From assembly GCA_043804925.1 (NCBI GenBank), contig JAZDIP010000047.1, positions 87,099 through 151,098 of the forward strand: 64,000 nucleotides of DNA, read 5' to 3'. Positions 54,153 through 62,647 of the stretch are shown here, in pieces. The translations under genes and the position numbers were made by a program. The DNA is from ChocPot-Mid sp043804925 (GTDB lineage Bacteria > Bacteroidota > Ignavibacteria > Kapaibacteriales > UBA2268). Under the pieces are notes generated by a model. The model was not told the origin of the DNA, searched no databases, and worked only from the letters and a program-made list of their open reading frames with translations. How positions within the stretch are numbered: position 1 is the stretch's first letter; every line of letters begins with the position of its first letter.

Positions 54153-54192
54153 TAATAAGAAGAAAATTATTAATAATATTTAGTGAAAATAA

Positions 54193-54579
54193 ATGGCAGC
54201 AGTCAGAAAAAAAACTAAGAAAAAAGCAGTTGCAGATATACATGGTAAAGCATTTATAAAAGCAACTTTTAACAACGTCATGGTAACAATTACCGATATG
54301 TACGGAAATGTTCTTTGCTGGTCATCGGCAGGAAGAAACGGTTTTAAGGGTTCAAAAAAGAACACTCCTTATGCCGCTCAGGTCTCAGCCGAAAAGACAG
54401 CAAAAGAAGCTTACGATATGGGTTTGAGAAAGGTTGACGTTATCGTAAAAGGACCGGGTTCCGGCAGGGAAGCTGCAATCAGGTCGTTGACTCAGGCAGG
54501 TTTGGATGTACACAGTATTATTGACCGTACTCCCATTCCACATAACGGATGCAGGCCGCCTAAGCGTAGAAGAGTATAA
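54193..54579 (+). CDS. rpsK: 30S ribosomal protein S11
   Basis: Platform protein near the mRNA exit. 128 residues with GKAFIKATFNNVMVTITDMY, the GPGSGREAAIRSL segment and the end RTPIPHNGCRPPKRRRV. The next gene is rpoA; rpsD, usually located here, is missing. Confidence 0.97.
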   Translation: MAAVRKKTKKKAVADIHGKAFIKATFNNVMVTITDMYGNVLCWSSAGRNGFKGSKKNTPYAAQVSAEKTAKEAYDMGLRKVDVIVKGPGSGREAAIRSLTQAGLDVHSIIDRTPIPHNGCRPPKRRRV

Positions 54580-54600
54580 AATTAAAAATTAATTAGCATT

Positions 54601-55650
54601 TTGAATAATTCGGTAGCAATTGAGAATATGAATACACAAATGCAAATGCCTGAAAGGGTACAGATTGAAGAAAGTTCCGATATTAATTACGGAAAGTTCG
54701 TTTTAAGACCATTGGAACAAGGATATGGTCATACACTTGGTAACTCCCTGAGAAGAGTTTTACTTTCCTCTATTCCGGGTGCAGCTATAATTGGTGTAAA
54801 AATCAGTGATGTTTTACATGAATTTCAGACAATTCCGGGTGTAGTAGAAGATGTTTCTGAAATCATTTTAAATTTGAAAGAAGTCAGAATGAAGACATTG
54901 GACAAAAAAGCTCAAAGAATTATCTTTCAGCTTAAAGGTCCACATACATGGACTGCTAATGATATTCAGGATACTTCAAACCAAGTAGAAGTAATGGAAC
55001 CTGATAAGTACATTGCCCAGCTGGCAAAAGATGCTGAATTCGAAGTAGAACTTAGAATTGGCAGAGGAAAAGGTTATATCCCATCTGAAGAGCAACAGAT
55101 TGTAGATTTTCCAATTGGAATGCTGCCAATTGATGCTATATATACACCAATAAAAAATGTTGTATATACTGTAGAACCATTTCGCGTCGGACAAAAAACC
55201 GATTATGAGCAACTCACACTTGAAGTTACTACTGACGGAACAATAAGTCCCCAGGAAGCTGTTAATAACGCTGCCAAAATTATAAATGACCATGTAAAAT
55301 ATTTCATAACATTTGCCGAAGTTGAGGAAGAACAGCAGCAACAGGTAATGGTTGAAGAAGAAGTAAAAGAAGCGGAAAGGAACAAACTCCGTAAGATTTT
55401 ATTAACCCCGGTTGAAGAGTTGGAATTATCGGTTAGAGCACATAATTGCCTCAAAGCAGCTAATATCAAAACTTTGGCAGAACTCGTAAAATTGCAGGAA
55501 TCCGAATTGCTGAAATTCAGAAATTTCGGAAGAAAATCTCTCACCGAACTTGCTGACGTTGTTCAACAACATGGTTTGGAATTCGGCATGAACGTTGATA
55601 AATTTTTAAAAGAAGAAGTTCAAAAGCTGGCTTTGGGAGATTTGTATTAA
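54601..55650 (+). CDS. rpoA: DNA-directed RNA polymerase alpha subunit
   Basis: Scaffold for polymerase assembly and activator contact. The N-terminal domain has PLEQGYGHTLGNSLRRVLLS and the C-terminal domain has LKAANIKTLAELVKL and FRNFGRKSL. The frame opens with TTG at 54601 (349 residues). An ATG at 54628 would give 340. Neither has a strong ribosome site, so the start is uncertain. It follows rpsK by only 21 bases. Confidence 0.95.
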   Translation: MNNSVAIENMNTQMQMPERVQIEESSDINYGKFVLRPLEQGYGHTLGNSLRRVLLSSIPGAAIIGVKISDVLHEFQTIPGVVEDVSEIILNLKEVRMKTLDKKAQRIIFQLKGPHTWTANDIQDTSNQVEVMEPDKYIAQLAKDAEFEVELRIGRGKGYIPSEEQQIVDFPIGMLPIDAIYTPIKNVVYTVEPFRVGQKTDYEQLTLEVTTDGTISPQEAVNNAAKIINDHVKYFITFAEVEEEQQQQVMVEEEVKEAERNKLRKILLTPVEELELSVRAHNCLKAANIKTLAELVKLQESELLKFRNFGRKSLTELADVVQQHGLEFGMNVDKFLKEEVQKLALGDLY

Positions 55651-55689
55651 TATATTTTGTTTATTTTAGTTTATTATTGAGTATTAGAT

Positions 55690-56412
55690 ATGAGACATTT
55701 AAAAAAAGGGAGAAAATTAAAAAGAACAAGTAGTCACAAAGATGCTTTGATGCGAAGTCTTGCTACTTCTTTGTTACAGCATAAAAGAATTGCTACTACC
55801 GAAGCTAAAGCCAAGGAATTGCGTCCTTATGCCGAACAAATAATTACAAGGGCAAAAAGAGCGGTCTTGAAAGAACAACAGGGTTTGTTGGCTGAAGGTC
55901 AAACAATTGATGTCCACTCCAGAAGAATAGTTTACAAAGACATTAAGGATAAAGCTGTTGTCCAGGAATTGTTCGATACTATTGCTCCTTTGGTTGCCGA
56001 GAGACCAGGAGGTTATACAAGAATCATTAAAACCGGTACACGCCGAGGGGACGGAAGCCGTACTGCTGTTATTGAATTGGTTGATTGGTCTGCTCCCCAA
56101 GATGGTGCAGTTGATTTTAAATCCAAGAAAAAACGTAAATCTAAAAAACCTGCAAAAATCAAAGTAAAGAAGGAAAAAGCAGAATCCGCTATTTCAGAAG
56201 AAGAAATAATCGAAGAAGCTGAAGTTGAAGAAACAGTTCAAGTAGATGAAGCGGCAGAAGTAACTGAAGATGTTGCATCTGAGAATCCAGATGAAGATGT
56301 TGCCGAAACTACGGAAATTATAGACGAAGCTCCGGCTACAGAAGAAGTTGTTGAGGAAAATCCTTTAAGTGTAGAAATACCAGAGAATCCTGATGAAGAA
56401 AAAAATGCTTAA
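55690..56412 (+). CDS. rplQ: 50S ribosomal protein L17 with long acidic C-terminal tail
   Basis: Large-subunit protein at the tunnel exit. Residues 1-125 are standard L17 (MRHLKKGRKLKRTSSHKDAL, then RPGGYTRIIKTGTRRGD). Residues 126-240 add a Lys-rich linker and then about 75 residues dominated by Glu, Asp, Val and Ala. Bacteroidota L17 often has a tail, but this one nearly doubles the protein. The gene ends the alpha operon just before a strong terminator. Confidence 0.94.
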   Translation: MRHLKKGRKLKRTSSHKDALMRSLATSLLQHKRIATTEAKAKELRPYAEQIITRAKRAVLKEQQGLLAEGQTIDVHSRRIVYKDIKDKAVVQELFDTIAPLVAERPGGYTRIIKTGTRRGDGSRTAVIELVDWSAPQDGAVDFKSKKKRKSKKPAKIKVKKEKAESAISEEEIIEEAEVEETVQVDEAAEVTEDVASENPDEDVAETTEIIDEAPATEEVVEENPLSVEIPENPDEEKNA

Positions 56413-56430
56413 TAATTTATATTTTTTTTG

Positions 56431-56459
56431 AAAGGCGTTCTTTGAACGTCTTTTTTTTT
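56431..56459 (+). terminator. Intrinsic terminator of the ribosomal-protein super-operon
   Basis: AAAGGCGTTC (56431-56440) pairs with GAACGTCTTT (from 56444) around a three-base loop, with one G-U pair, followed by nine T. It ends the rpsL-to-rplQ run. Confidence 0.9.
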
Positions 56460-56473
56460 CCTTTTTTAAAATT

Positions 56474-56504
56474 TTTGTCGTATTATTGTAACAATTTAGT
56501 TTAG
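56474..56504 (+). promoter_or_regulatory. Probable promoter of the LolD-like ATPase gene
   Basis: TTTG at 56474-56477, a 19-base spacer and TAGTTTAG at 56497-56504 (seven of eight to TANNTTTG) lie 16 bases before the ATG and just after the rplQ terminator. Confidence 0.5.
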
Positions 56505-56519
56505 ACTAAAAATATATTA

Positions 56520-57236
56520 ATGAAAATGGGAGATAATAATATTTTACTGGCGGAAAATCTTAGCAAATCATACGAAATTGCCGGTGAAAAAAAGGCGATT
56601 GTATTGAAAGGTCTGTCTGTAAAGGTCAACAAAGGTGAATTGGTAGCATTGATGGGTCCTTCCGGAGCAGGTAAAAGTACTTTACTGCATATTCTTGGTT
56701 CACTTGACCAGGCAGATGAGGGAAATATTGTCCTGAGTGTAAATGGAGATGTTTATGATTATTCAAAAATATCTTCTGAAGAATTTACAGCTTTGAGGAA
56801 CAGGCACATCGGTTTTATATTTCAATTTCACCATTTGTTGCCGGAGTTTACTGCTTTGGAAAATGTTATGATGCCTGCACTGATTGCCGGAATGTCATAC
56901 AAAGAAGCATCAGTGAAGGCACAAGAGCTTATTAAGATAGTTGGAATTGCAGAACAGCAAAACCAAAAACCTTCCGAACTTTCTGGTGGAGAGCAACAGC
57001 GGGCAGCAATCGCAAGAGCTTTAATCAATAATCCTGCCATTGTATTTGCAGATGAGCCGACCGGTAATTTGGATAAAAGCAATGCAGATGCTGTGCTTGA
57101 GCTTTTACTTAATTTGAAAAAGAAATATTCTAAGACATTCGTTATTGCGACACACAGCCCCGAAGTAGCGGCATCTGCCGAACGAATTCTGAGAATGAGC
57201 GATGGGAAAATAATAGAAGACTCTATATCGGTTTAA
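56520..57236 (+). CDS. lolD: ABC transporter ATP-binding protein, LolD-like
   Basis: ATPase of a MacB/LolCDE-type exporter, which in Gram-negative cells releases lipoproteins from the inner membrane. 238 residues with Walker A GPSGAGKST (about 50-58), the Q-loop segment IGFIFQFHHLLPEFTALENV typical of LolD, signature LSGGEQQR and Walker B IVFADEP. The membrane partners LolC/E are not adjacent, so the exact transporter is inferred. Its end overlaps the convergent PAP2 gene by 14 bases. Confidence 0.85.
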   Translation: MKMGDNNILLAENLSKSYEIAGEKKAIVLKGLSVKVNKGELVALMGPSGAGKSTLLHILGSLDQADEGNIVLSVNGDVYDYSKISSEEFTALRNRHIGFIFQFHHLLPEFTALENVMMPALIAGMSYKEASVKAQELIKIVGIAEQQNQKPSELSGGEQQRAAIARALINNPAIVFADEPTGNLDKSNADAVLELLLNLKKKYSKTFVIATHSPEVAASAERILRMSDGKIIEDSISV

Positions 57237-57774
57237 TTGGACGATAATATAACTTTATTATATTGGCTATCATTAAAGCTATTAAAAATCCGATTAATCC
57301 TCCGGCAATAACATCTGCCGGATAATGTACGCCGACATAGACTCTTGAAAATGAAATGACAAGGGCAATAGTAAAGTATGCAAATTTATATTGCCTATAA
57401 AAAAAAGATAGTATTGTGGCAGCAGCAAAACTATTAGCAGCATGAGAAGAGGGAAACGACTTGCCCGCACCGCATGATACAAGCAAATTAATGTTATCAA
57501 GCGTTACACAGGGTCTCGGTCTTCCGAATAATTCTTTAAGAACCATGCTATTTATCTGGTCGGTTATTACTATGGTCAGGATAAGAACCAAAGCGGCTAT
57601 TCTGCCGTTTTTTCCTCCTTTCCAAAATAGCCAAAAAAATAAAATGATATAAACAATATACCAATTTTTCAGTTCTGTAACAAAAGGCATGACGGAATCG
57701 AAAAAAGGATTGGATATTGTCATGTTTATAAAATAAAAAATTACAGTATCAATATGTAAGAAAAAATTAATCAT
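57223..57774 (-). CDS. PAP2-family membrane phosphatase
   Basis: Integral membrane phosphatase of 183 residues with five to six hydrophobic segments and the three PAP2 motifs: KELFGRPRP, PSSHAANSF and SRVYVGVHYPADVIAG. Relatives include undecaprenyl-diphosphate phosphatases (BcrC/PgpB) and lipid-A phosphatases. The substrate is not decided. The 3' end overlaps lolD on the opposite strand. Confidence 0.85.
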   Translation of the reverse strand: MINFFLHIDTVIFYFINMTISNPFFDSVMPFVTELKNWYIVYIILFFWLFWKGGKNGRIAALVLILTIVITDQINSMVLKELFGRPRPCVTLDNINLLVSCGAGKSFPSSHAANSFAAATILSFFYRQYKFAYFTIALVISFSRVYVGVHYPADVIAGGLIGFLIALMIANIIKLYYRPIKPI

Positions 57775-58063
57775 AAATGTAAGTGTTAAAAATTTTTGGA
57801 AAACTAAATTTTTTTCAGATATAAATAATACCTAATTTTTCTTTGGTATTAAAATCTGATAGTTCAAAGAACATAAATTAATTTTGAAAAGTATAATATA
57901 ATAAATTTTTTCGGTTCAGGGCTTTTTTTCTTTAAATTTTTTTTTTGATATAAGTGCGCTGTTTTTTCCAAGTAATTTGTTACTTTAGAAAATGTGAATT
58001 ACACAGCGAATGATTTTGTTTCGTTAATTTGAAAATTTAATAATAAAAAATAGAAGGTTCAAC
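57775..58063. other. Divergent leader upstream of nrdJ
   Basis: A 289-base very AT-rich spacer. I looked for a cobalamin riboswitch, since nrdJ needs B12, and for NrdR boxes, and found neither convincingly. No clear TTTG/TANNTTTG pair at the right spacing is seen. Confidence 0.35.
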
Positions 58064-61000
58064 ATGAGGTTCGAAAGAAAATTCACAAAAGAAGGTGTAT
58101 CGCCTTTTGACCAGTTTGATTATGTACATAGGACATCTGTCTTAAGAAATCCTGACGGCTCGGAAGTTTTTAAGATGGAAAATGTCGAAGTTCCTGACGA
58201 ATGGTCGCAGGTTGCCACAGATATCCTGGCACAAAAGTACTTCAGGAAAACAAATGTTCCACTCTTTGACGAAAATAACGAGCCGGTTTTAGATGAAGAA
58301 GGCAAACAAAAGTTTGGAGCAGAAAACTCTGTTAAACAGGTTGTTCACCGTTTAGCCGGAGCATGGAGGTATTGGGGGGAAAAATATAAATATTTTGATA
58401 CGGAAAAAGATGCTCAGGTTTTTTATGATGAGATTGCATATATGCTCATTAACCAGATGGCGGCACCAAATTCTCCTCAATGGTTCAATACCGGTTTAGC
58501 CTGGGCTTATGGTATTACAGGCAGTAAGCAGGGGCATTATTATGTTGACCCGGAAACAGACGAACTGAAAAAATCGGATGATGCGTACACAAGACCTCAG
58601 CCACACGCTTGTTTTATCCAATCATTGAGAGATGATTTGGTAGGAGAAGGCGGAATCTTTGATTTGGCTGTACGTGAAGCAAGAATATTTAAGTTTGGCA
58701 GTGGCTCAGGTACAAATTTTTCCAGTTTAAGAGGTGAAAAAGAACCATTATCAGGAGGGGGGGTGTCTTCCGGTTTAATGAGTTTCCTTAAAGTATTTGA
58801 TAGGGCAGCAGGTGCTATCAAATCCGGAGGAACGACAAGGCGTGCAGCAAAGATGGTTATTGTTGATATTGACCATCCCGATATTGAAAAGTTTATCGAA
58901 TGGAAAGCAAAGGAAGAGGAGAAGGTTGCCGCTCTGGTAAGCGGTTCAAAAGTTATTACTAAATTTTTGAGTGCAATTCTCGATGAAGCTGTGACAAACG
59001 GAGCTGACAGAGAGAAGAATCAAAAACTGAATGCACTCATCAAAAAAGCATTACGCCGCGGTGTTCCTCTTAACTATATTTTAAGAGTATTAACACTTGC
59101 CGAACAGGGCTACACAAATATTAAATTCGATGAGTTCGACACTCATTACGAAAGTGAAGCATATAATACGGTTAGCGGGCAAAATTCCAACAACTCAATC
59201 CGTGTTACTAATGAATTTATTGATGCTGTAAGGGAAGACAAACTTTGGGATTTGAAATGGAGAACAGATGGTACAATGGGTAAAACCGTAAGAGCCAGGG
59301 ACCTTTGGGACAAGATTAATCTTAGTGCATGGAAAAGTGCCGACCCGGGATTACAGTTCGATACTACAATCAATGAATGGCATACTTGTCCGAATTCAGG
59401 AAGAATTAATGCAAGCAATCCTTGCAGTGAATATATGTTTCTTGACGATACAGCATGCAATCTTGCAAGTTTGAACCTGATGAAATTTTACGATGAAGAC
59501 AATAGTAAATTCCTTGTTGAAGAATATAGACATGCAATCCGGCTTTGGACTGTAGTTCTCGAGATTTCAGTACTAATGGCTCAATTCCCTTCGAAAAACA
59601 TGGCACAAAACAGCTATAATTATAGAACTCTTGGTCTCGGTTATGCGAACTTAGGAACACTGTTAATGGTCAATGGTATTTCTTATGATTCACCCGAAGC
59701 TTTGGCTTTGTCAGGTGCAATCACAGCGATTTTGACCGGAGAATCTTATGTTACTTCATCTGAGATGGCGAAGGAATTCGGTGCATTTAAAGAATACGAG
59801 AAAAACAAATTAGAGATGTTACGTGTTATTAAAAATCATAGGAAAGCTGCATATAATACTCCGGCTTCGAAGTATGAAGGATTGACAATCCGTCCGAGAG
59901 GTATTGATACAAAATATTGTCCCTCGTACTTGCTAAAAGCCGCTAAAGAAGTCTGGGACACTGCTCTTTCAGAAGGCGAAAAACATGGTTACCGTAATGC
60001 CCAGGTTACGGTTCTTGCACCAACAGGTACTATAGGTTTGGTCATGGATTGTGATACAACAGGTATAGAACCTGATTTTGCAATCGTCAAGTTTAAAAAA
60101 CTTGCCGGGGGCGGTTACTTCAAAATTGTCAATCAATCCGTAAGAAAAGCTTTATTGAAATTAGGTTATTCCGAAAGCCAGATTGAAGATATTGAAAACT
60201 ATTCACGCGGTCATGGTACTCTTAAAGGATGCACTTTATTAAACAATCAGATTTTGAAAGAAAAGGGATTTACAAACGAGATAATCGGCAAAATCGAATC
60301 ACAGTTAAAAAGTGTTTTCGATATACGGTTTGCATTCAACAAATGGACTATAGGTGAAGAAATTTGCCACAAACTTGGTTTTACGAAAGAACAACTCGAT
60401 GACAGCGAATTCGACATTCTTGCCAAGCTCGGTTTTTCATCCGATGAAATTGATAACATAAATGATTATGTTTGCGGAACCATGATGATTGAAGGTGCGC
60501 CGCATCTCGATGAAAAACATTTACCAATCTTCGATACAGCGAATAAGTGCGGAAAGAAAGGAAAAAGATATATTCCATATATGGGACATGTACGCATGAT
60601 GTCTGCCGCACAACCATTCATTTCCGGTGCAATATCAAAAACGGTCAATATGCCTGCACATGCCACTGTAGAAGAAATCGGCAAGGTTTATCTTGAATCC
60701 TGGGGAATGATGTTAAAAGCGATTTCGGTTTACCGTGACGGTTCAAAGCTTTCACAGCCGTTGAATTCTTCTAACTTAAAAGACCTCGACGAAATAGTTA
60801 TGCTGGGTGATGAGGAATCATTGGATGAAACCTTGGGTCCAAAAGAATTGCAGGAGCAAATCGGTAATAAATTAATGAACAGGTCGGTAAGGCGAAGATT
60901 GCCCAAAAAGCGCAACGGGCACATTCGCGAAGGATTTGTTGGCGGACATAAAGTCTATCTTAGAACGGGTGAATACGAAGACGGGACTTTAGGTGAAATT

Positions 61001-61618
61001 TTTATTGATATGTACAAGGAAGGAGCATCTTTCAAAGGTTTGCTAAACACTTTTGCAGTTCTTGCCTCAAAAGCATTGCAGTACGGAATACCGCTTGAAG
61101 AACTTGTGGATTCATTTACTTTCACAAGATTTGAACCAGCCGGAGTTGTAACAGGACATGAAGCAATTAAAAATGCTACTTCAATTTTGGATTATGTGTT
61201 CCGTTCACTTGGCTACGACTATCTGGGCAGGACTGACTTTGTTCACGAAAAAGCAGTTGATGAAGATACTGAAGTAAACGGCAAAAAACCAAATGGTACG
61301 ACCGGTAAAACAGAAGCTCAAAAAATCGTAAAACTGGAACCGGAGGGTCCTCCGCAAAAAAAGCCCATAGTTTTGACTCCGAAAATGAATCAGGAGTCAA
61401 GGCATGAATTAGTTGAATCGGAAGTGAACAGTTCAGGCAAAGTAAGCTCTTCCGGTTTGTTTGGCGGAAATGGCTCAAAACCGGTAATGAAAGCAAAAGA
61501 AGCTTTAAGAATCGGATACACAGGAGAGCAATGTTCATCTTGCGGCTCGATTAGGGTGAAGCGGAATGGAAGTTGCACCGTTTGCGAAGATTGCGGAGCA
61601 ACAAGCGGCTGTTCGTAA
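58064..61618 (+). CDS. nrdJ: Vitamin B12-dependent (class II) ribonucleotide reductase
   Basis: Makes deoxynucleotides from ribonucleotides using adenosylcobalamin as radical source, so it works with or without oxygen. The 1184 residues show the substrate and catalytic motifs of the family: NSPQWFNTGL near 145, NPCSEYMFLDDTACNLASLN near 450, TGTIG near 655 and ISKTVNMP near 855. The C-terminal end has two CxxC pairs (CSSCG and CEDCG), the usual redox or zinc tail. No intein is seen. A 13-bp hairpin follows. Confidence 0.95.
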   Translation: MRFERKFTKEGVSPFDQFDYVHRTSVLRNPDGSEVFKMENVEVPDEWSQVATDILAQKYFRKTNVPLFDENNEPVLDEEGKQKFGAENSVKQVVHRLAGAWRYWGEKYKYFDTEKDAQVFYDEIAYMLINQMAAPNSPQWFNTGLAWAYGITGSKQGHYYVDPETDELKKSDDAYTRPQPHACFIQSLRDDLVGEGGIFDLAVREARIFKFGSGSGTNFSSLRGEKEPLSGGGVSSGLMSFLKVFDRAAGAIKSGGTTRRAAKMVIVDIDHPDIEKFIEWKAKEEEKVAALVSGSKVITKFLSAILDEAVTNGADREKNQKLNALIKKALRRGVPLNYILRVLTLAEQGYTNIKFDEFDTHYESEAYNTVSGQNSNNSIRVTNEFIDAVREDKLWDLKWRTDGTMGKTVRARDLWDKINLSAWKSADPGLQFDTTINEWHTCPNSGRINASNPCSEYMFLDDTACNLASLNLMKFYDEDNSKFLVEEYRHAIRLWTVVLEISVLMAQFPSKNMAQNSYNYRTLGLGYANLGTLLMVNGISYDSPEALALSGAITAILTGESYVTSSEMAKEFGAFKEYEKNKLEMLRVIKNHRKAAYNTPASKYEGLTIRPRGIDTKYCPSYLLKAAKEVWDTALSEGEKHGYRNAQVTVLAPTGTIGLVMDCDTTGIEPDFAIVKFKKLAGGGYFKIVNQSVRKALLKLGYSESQIEDIENYSRGHGTLKGCTLLNNQILKEKGFTNEIIGKIESQLKSVFDIRFAFNKWTIGEEICHKLGFTKEQLDDSEFDILAKLGFSSDEIDNINDYVCGTMMIEGAPHLDEKHLPIFDTANKCGKKGKRYIPYMGHVRMMSAAQPFISGAISKTVNMPAHATVEEIGKVYLESWGMMLKAISVYRDGSKLSQPLNSSNLKDLDEIVMLGDEESLDETLGPKELQEQIGNKLMNRSVRRRLPKKRNGHIREGFVGGHKVYLRTGEYEDGTLGEIFIDMYKEGASFKGLLNTFAVLASKALQYGIPLEELVDSFTFTRFEPAGVVTGHEAIKNATSILDYVFRSLGYDYLGRTDFVHEKAVDEDTEVNGKKPNGTTGKTEAQKIVKLEPEGPPQKKPIVLTPKMNQESRHELVESEVNSSGKVSSSGLFGGNGSKPVMKAKEALRIGYTGEQCSSCGSIRVKRNGSCTVCEDCGATSGCS

Positions 61619-61639
61619 TAAAAATGCTTATAATAAGAT

Positions 61640-61675
61640 AAAGAATCCATAATTCTTATGAGTTATGGATTCTTT
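61640..61675 (+). terminator. Hairpin terminator after nrdJ
   Basis: AAAGAATCCATAA (61640-61652) is exactly complementary to TTATGGATTCTTT (61663-61675), a 13-bp stem with a 10-base loop. The T-run after it is weak, but A- and T-rich ends allow function on either strand between convergent genes. Confidence 0.7.
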
Positions 61676-61819
61676 CCTGTTTTCAGCAGACAATAATAAT
61701 ATTATTACAAATCTTGCAAATAAACAAAGTAATTTTTGGAGAAAGGGATTATTCGAAATAAAAATAAAGCAGGAACTTGCATTAAAACAAATTCCTGCAA
61801 TAAATAATAGCTTTAATCT

Positions 61820-62614
61820 CTAATCCTGATTATCAAGTTCAGTTGTAATTTTTGATATCATCTCCTTGGCTTTGGAGTGCGCACCTTCCATGAAAGGAGT
61901 CAGTAAATCAATAGGTACAGGAAATACTATAGTAGAGTTTTTCTCTGTAGCTATGTCTGCTAAAGTCTGCAAAAATCTTAGCTGCAGGGCAATTGGGTAT
62001 TCCTGTATTTGTTTTGCGGCATCTGCGAGTTTCCTTGCCGCCTGAAACTCTCCGTCAGCATTAATAACCTTTGCACGTCTTTCTCTTTCGGCTTCTGCCT
62101 GGCGTGCCATAGCTCTTTGCATTTCGATTGGCAGGTCAATCTGCTTGACTTCTACTGATGATACTTTAATACCCCAGGGTTCGGTATGGTCATCAATAAT
62201 CTGCTGAAGTAAATGATTGATTTTATCACGTTCTGCAAGGATTTCATCAAGGTCGGATTGCCCCAAAATACTTCTCAATGTTGTCTGTGCTAGCTGATTT
62301 GTAGCGAACAAGTAATTCTCTACATCAACTATTGCCTTGTCTGCTTCCATTACCCTGAAATACAAAACTGCATTGACTTTAATTGAAACATTGTCCTTTG
62401 TAATCACATCCTGTGGTTCGATGTCCATAACAACCGTCCTCATGCTTACACGAATCATTTTATCAATGAATGGTATAAGTATGATCAAGCCGGGTCCTTT
62501 AACGGCAATCAATCTTCCGAGACGGAAAATGACCGCTCTCTCGTATTCGCGCATAATCTTTATAGCTGATGCAAGAATCAGCAATACGAACGCAACAATT
62601 ACTAATGATGGCAT
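61820..62614 (-). CDS. Slipin (stomatin/SPFH-domain membrane protein)
   Basis: SPFH-family scaffold protein of 264 residues. An N-terminal membrane segment (residues 3-20) is followed by YERAVIFRLGRL, the SPFH domain, and a helical region with QRAMARQAEAERERRAKVI. This is the bacterial slipin (YbbK/PH1511 type). It follows the NfeD-type protease gene by 33 bases on the same strand. In the archaeal PH1510-PH1511 pair the protease cleaves its slipin partner, and the same link is likely here. Confidence 0.9.
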   Translation of the reverse strand: MPSLVIVAFVLLILASAIKIMREYERAVIFRLGRLIAVKGPGLIILIPFIDKMIRVSMRTVVMDIEPQDVITKDNVSIKVNAVLYFRVMEADKAIVDVENYLFATNQLAQTTLRSILGQSDLDEILAERDKINHLLQQIIDDHTEPWGIKVSSVEVKQIDLPIEMQRAMARQAEAERERRAKVINADGEFQAARKLADAAKQIQEYPIALQLRFLQTLADIATEKNSTIVFPVPIDLLTPFMEGAHSKAKEMISKITTELDNQD

Positions 62615-62647
62615 AATGCCTCCTTTTTAATTAATGAATAAATATTT

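Noticed and set aside
57775..58063. Cobalamin riboswitch upstream of nrdJ
   Set aside because: I found no B12-box-like conserved segment or multi-stem structure; the region is a plain AT-rich leader.
58064..61618. Intein or large insertion in nrdJ
   Set aside because: The length fits class II enzymes of this lineage, and no splicing-type motifs interrupt the conserved blocks.
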